Assembly: GCA_017558545.1 (NCBI GenBank) | Contig: JAFYUG010000201.1 | Coordinates: 1 to 8,907 of the forward strand | From: Oscillospiraceae bacterium | Lineage (GTDB): Bacteria > Bacillota > Clostridia > Oscillospirales > Oscillospiraceae | Length of the DNA: 8,907 nt | Direction of reading: 5' to 3' | Shown: positions 6,250-8,907 of the stretch, one piece after another | Layout: each line of letters begins with the position of its first letter | Numbering within the stretch: the first letter of the stretch is position 1 | The notes under the pieces: generated by a model | Told to the model about the DNA's origin: nothing | Seen by the model: only the letters and a program-made list of their open reading frames with translations | The model's database searches: none | Position numbers and translations under genes: made by a program

Positions 6250-7026
6250 TCACGCATTGCCCGGTGAGCACATTTTGCCCGTATGGTCCATATCAAATTC
6301 CCCCTTAAGAAGAATTTCAGAAACGGGAACTACTTTATAGCCGTTGCTCAAAAGGTATTCTATTATAGTGGGCAGAGCCTCGGGAGTATGTTTGGCGGCA
6401 TTATGGAACAAAACTATGCTGCCGCTTTTCACATTCTTTGTTACCCGCTCCGTAATCTCTCCCGCGCTTAAATCCTTCCAATCCAAAGAGTCCACATCCC
6501 ATTGGATGGTATACATTCCCATACCTGTAAGGGTTTCCACAACGGTGTCGTTATACTCCCCATAGGGGCAGCGAAAAAGCTTAGGGCGCACACCTGTCAC
6601 CGCTTCAATTTTATCGCAGCTTCTATTTATATTAGCGGCTATCTCCTCAGTGGAAAGCTTGGCAAAATGGGCATGGTCATCGGAATGGGTCATAACCTCG
6701 TGGCCTGCATCGTGCAAAGCTTTTACACTTTCGGGATATTTATCCACCCACTCCCCCACCACAAAAAATGTGGCTTTAACGCCATATTTGCCAAGAATCT
6801 CAATGAGCGTTTCTGTGTCCTCATTGCCCCATGCTGCGTCAAAGGTCAGGGAAACGGCTTTATCGTCCCGCTCCACGCAGTATATGGGCAGCTTTTTCTC
6901 CGCTTTTGATGCGGACACCGCCGATGGGGCGCAGCAAATTGCGAATATAGCCACAACGGCAAATAATAGCCCCACAGCCCCCGCAGAGCCTTTTCGCTTT
7001 TTTATGTAGTTTTTCAGTTTTTCCAT
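6250..7026 (-). CDS. Membrane-anchored polysaccharide deacetylase, PdaB-like (CE4/NodB)
   Basis: A 258-residue protein with a basic N terminus, one hydrophobic segment at about 15-33 (signal anchor) and an extracytoplasmic NodB-homology domain. Family members remove N-acetyl groups from peptidoglycan or other glycans. Motifs in order: TFDAAWGNED at 61-70, HSDDH at 114-118, RCPYGEYND at 152-160, DVDSLDW at 177-183 and LFH at 206-208. The usual TFDDG is TFDAA here: the catalytic-base Asp (D63) is kept, but the second, metal-binding Asp is Ala. PdaB-type proteins of spore formers show the same kind of change (TFDISW), which suggests this subgroup and leaves activity uncertain. The ATG has GGGAGG 7 nt upstream, inside an inverted repeat. 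No terminator follows the stop codon, so transcripts may continue into the riboswitch leader. No functional link to molybdenum is evident. Confidence 0.9.
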   Translation of the reverse strand: MEKLKNYIKKRKGSAGAVGLLFAVVAIFAICCAPSAVSASKAEKKLPIYCVERDDKAVSLTFDAAWGNEDTETLIEILGKYGVKATFFVVGEWVDKYPESVKALHDAGHEVMTHSDDHAHFAKLSTEEIAANINRSCDKIEAVTGVRPKLFRCPYGEYNDTVVETLTGMGMYTIQWDVDSLDWKDLSAGEITERVTKNVKSGSIVLFHNAAKHTPEALPTIIEYLLSNGYKVVPVSEILLKGEFDMDHTGKMCSPGNA

Positions 7027-7030
7027 AACA

Positions 7031-7071
7031 ATCCCTCCCCGATTAACTATCTAAATTTATGCGGGAGGGAT
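7031..7071 (-). repeat. Inverted repeat enclosing the deacetylase ribosome site
   Basis: On the minus strand ATCCCTCCC (7071-7063) and GGGAGGGAT (7039-7031) are perfect 9-bp complements separated by 23 nt. The 3' arm is the ribosome-binding site of the deacetylase, 4 nt before its ATG. In an RNA that contains both arms the site would be masked. If instead a promoter lies between the arms, the repeat would be a DNA operator. I see no convincing sigma-A promoter in the 55 bp between the ligA terminator and the ATG. Confidence 0.6.
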
Positions 7072-7073
7072 AT

Positions 7074-7110
7074 AAAAAATAACAGTGCCCGCCTTTAGGC
7101 GGACACTGTT
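7074..7110 (-). terminator. Intrinsic terminator after ligA
   Basis: AACAGTGTCCGCC (7110-7098), a 4-nt loop and GGCGGGCACTGTT (7093-7081) pair at 12 of 13 positions, followed by ATTTTTTATA on the minus strand. It begins 5 nt after the ligA stop codon. A T-run also flanks it on the plus strand (7111-7120), so it could work both ways, although no plus-strand gene is seen. Confidence 0.9.
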
Positions 7111-7115
7111 ATTTT

Positions 7116-8907
7116 TTATTCGGTCATTTTAAGGAAGGCAGCCTCGTCAATAATGGTAATTCCGAGGCTTTCTGCCTTGGTGAGCTTACTGCCTGCGGCC
7201 TCGCCAGCAAGGACAAAAGAGGTTTTCTTGCTGACACTTCCGCTTACCTTGCCGCCGAACTTTTCGATTATTGCGGCAGCTTCATCGCGGGTAAAGGTGG
7301 GCAAAGTTCCCGTGAGAACAAAGGTTTTTCCCGCAAAGCGGTTATCCACTATTTCCTCATCCCCTGCAAAGCTTACCCCTGCCTGACGGAAAAGCTCTAT
7401 CTGATGGCGGGACTGGGGATTTTCGAAATAATCCACTATGTTTTCAGCGGTTATTTGGCCTATATCCTGCACCGCAAGAAGCTCCAGCAAGGTGGCGTCC
7501 ATAAGGGCATCCAAGGTGCCAAAATGGCGGGCAAGGACTTTTGCGGCCTTTGCGCCGACCTGACGAATGCCGAAGGCGCAGATAAGTCTGGCAAGGCCTG
7601 CGCTTTTGCTCTTTTCAATGGCATCAATGAGGTTTTCTGCGCTCTTTTTGCCCATGCGCTCAAGAGAAGCCACACTCTGAGGCTCAAGATAATAAAGGTC
7701 CGCGGGAGAGCTAATGAGAGAGGCGTTTACCAAGGCCTCCACAACGGCAGGGCCAAGACCATCTATGTCCATAGCCTCTTTGGAGGCAAAATGGGTGATG
7801 TTGCGAAGCTTTTGGGCAGGACACTCAGCGCCGGTGCAGCGCATGGCGGCTCCGTCCTCATCTCTGACAACGGGACTTCCGCATTCGGGGCAAAATGCGG
7901 GAAGCTTGAAGGGAACTGTGCCTTCGGGGCGAAGTTTTATGTCAACCGACAGCACTTCGGGAATAATCTCGCCGGCTTTCTGCACCAAAACGGTATCGCC
8001 AATGCGGACATCCAGCTTATCTATAAAGTCCTGATTATGGAGTGTTGCGTTGGTGACGGTTGTACCTGCAAGGCGCACGGGTTCAACAACGGCCTTGGGA
8101 GTGAGAACGCCGGTGCGTCCCACCTGAACAACTATATCCACAACGCGGCTGGGCTTTTTCTCGGGGGGATATTTATAGGCAACTGCCCAACGGGGAGCTT
8201 TGCTGGTGCTGCCAAGAATGGTGCGAAGGGAAAGCTCGTTGAGCTTTATAACCGCGCCGTCCATTTCATAGGGGAAGCTATCGCGGTTTTCGCCTATCCA
8301 CTCAATATGCTCTATGCACTTTTGGATATTATCAAAGCTCTTATAGGGCACAACATCGAAGCCCCATGCCTTGAGGGCATCGAGGGTATCTGTATGATTA
8401 GCGAACTCCCTATCTGCAAGCTGAATATTATAGACGATAACATCCAAGCGTCTTTCGGCGGCTATCTTGCTGTCAAGCTGGCGGAGAGAGCCTGCGGCGG
8501 CATTGCGGGGATTGGCCAAAAGACTCTCCCCTCTTATCTCTCTTTCCGCATTAATCTGCTCGAAGGTCTCCTTGGACATATATACCTCGCCGCGGACTAT
8601 AAGTCTTGCGGGGGCATCTTTTAAAACCATGGGCAGAGAGCGGATGGTTTTCAGGTTTTCTGTTACATCCTCGCCGGTCTGACCGTCGCCTCTTGTGGCG
8701 CCGCGGACAAAGACTCCGTTTTCATACTCCAAGGCTATGGAAAGGCCGTCTATTTTAGGCTCAACATCGTAAGTATGAGCCTGCTCAAGTCCTTTATCCA
8801 CTCTTTCGCCAAAGGCCAAAAGCTCCTCATGGGAGAAAACATCCATAAGGCTCTCCAGAGGCACTTCATGGCGCACGGGAGAAAACTTACTGCTCACCTT
8901 GCCGCCC
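7116..8907 (-). CDS. ligA: NAD-dependent DNA ligase LigA (5' end missing)
   Basis: LigA seals nicks in duplex DNA during replication and repair using NAD. The reading frame stays open to the right edge: GGK stands before the GTG at 8897, and GGKVSSKFSPVRHEVPL is internal LigA sequence. That GTG is therefore not the start, and roughly 65 residues (most of domain Ia) are outside. Counting from that GTG: adenylation motif EPKIDG at 46-51 with catalytic Lys48, TRGDGQTGEDVT at 68-79, EMDGAVIK at 211-218, an OB-fold, a C4 zinc finger (C336, C339, C354, C359), helix-hairpin-helix repeats at about 375-495, and a C-terminal BRCT domain at about 517-593 with VLTGTLP and FGGK. It ends in TAA at 7118-7116. 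All domains look intact. It forms its own unit, closed by a terminator, and is unrelated to the molybdenum genes. Confidence 0.97.
   Translation of the reverse strand, partial: GGKVSSKFSPVRHEVPLESLMDVFSHEELLAFGERVDKGLEQAHTYDVEPKIDGLSIALEYENGVFVRGATRGDGQTGEDVTENLKTIRSLPMVLKDAPARLIVRGEVYMSKETFEQINAEREIRGESLLANPRNAAAGSLRQLDSKIAAERRLDVIVYNIQLADREFANHTDTLDALKAWGFDVVPYKSFDNIQKCIEHIEWIGENRDSFPYEMDGAVIKLNELSLRTILGSTSKAPRWAVAYKYPPEKKPSRVVDIVVQVGRTGVLTPKAVVEPVRLAGTTVTNATLHNQDFIDKLDVRIGDTVLVQKAGEIIPEVLSVDIKLRPEGTVPFKLPAFCPECGSPVVRDEDGAAMRCTGAECPAQKLRNITHFASKEAMDIDGLGPAVVEALVNASLISSPADLYYLEPQSVASLERMGKKSAENLIDAIEKSKSAGLARLICAFGIRQVGAKAAKVLARHFGTLDALMDATLLELLAVQDIGQITAENIVDYFENPQSRHQIELFRQAGVSFAGDEEIVDNRFAGKTFVLTGTLPTFTRDEAAAIIEKFGGKVSGSVSKKTSFVLAGEAAGSKLTKAESLGITIIDEAAFLKMTE

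Noticed and set aside
6229..6250. Repeated TATAAT units as extra -10 boxes
   Set aside because: No -35 match at suitable distance (GTGCTC at the expected place); better explained as an A/T-rich UP element for the promoter at 6200-6228.
7040..7115. Promoter for the deacetylase
   Set aside because: Only weak matches such as TAGATA with a poor -35; not enough to call.
7404..8624. Long plus-strand open frame (406 codons) opposite ligA
   Set aside because: Lies wholly antisense to a ligase with all its motifs; no ribosome site or recognisable domain, and low-complexity Gly/Ala/Asn-rich translation typical of a shadow frame.
1..8907. Insertion sequences, CRISPR arrays or tRNA/rRNA genes
   Set aside because: No transposase, no regularly spaced repeats and no RNA gene signatures seen; the window is compact housekeeping and cofactor DNA.

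Overview
The window reads as bacterial chromosome, most likely a Gram-positive Firmicute of class Clostridia. The grounds are strong AAGGAG-type ribosome sites, a lipoprotein ModA, a PdaB-like deacetylase and a clostridial-style second molybdopterin-binding protein. The exact genus cannot be read from the sequence. Every gene I can support lies on the minus strand, so the biological order runs from high to low coordinates.

Right end (8907 to 7074): the 3' nine-tenths of ligA (NAD-dependent DNA ligase), whose 5' end is off the window, closed by a strong hairpin terminator. Next (7071 to 6250): a membrane-anchored NodB-family polysaccharide deacetylase of PdaB type. Its ribosome-binding site lies in one arm of a 9-bp inverted repeat.

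Middle (6249 to 5881): a 369-bp gene-free control region. It has a near-perfect sigma-A promoter (TTGACA, 17 bp, TAAAAT), a structured leader that I read as a Moco-family riboswitch aptamer, a 13-bp perfect intrinsic terminator with a matching antiterminator segment, and then about 130 nt of further leader. This last part contains three mutually competing segments: an SD mimic, an anti-SD and the real SD of modA. It looks like a second, translational switch, and I do not recognise it from any described family.

Left two-thirds (5880 to 1): a tightly packed molybdenum operon, modA-modB-modC (molybdate import), moeA (Mo insertion), a second MoeA-like molybdopterin-binding protein with a Cys-rich tail, moaA (first step of molybdopterin synthesis) and the first 24 codons of mobB. 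Downstream of modA the genes are separated by 48 nt or less, and two of them overlap. The logic is coherent: the cell senses finished molybdenum cofactor in the leader RNA and switches off both metal uptake and cofactor synthesis together. No moaC, moaE, moaD or mog is visible; they may follow mobB or lie elsewhere.
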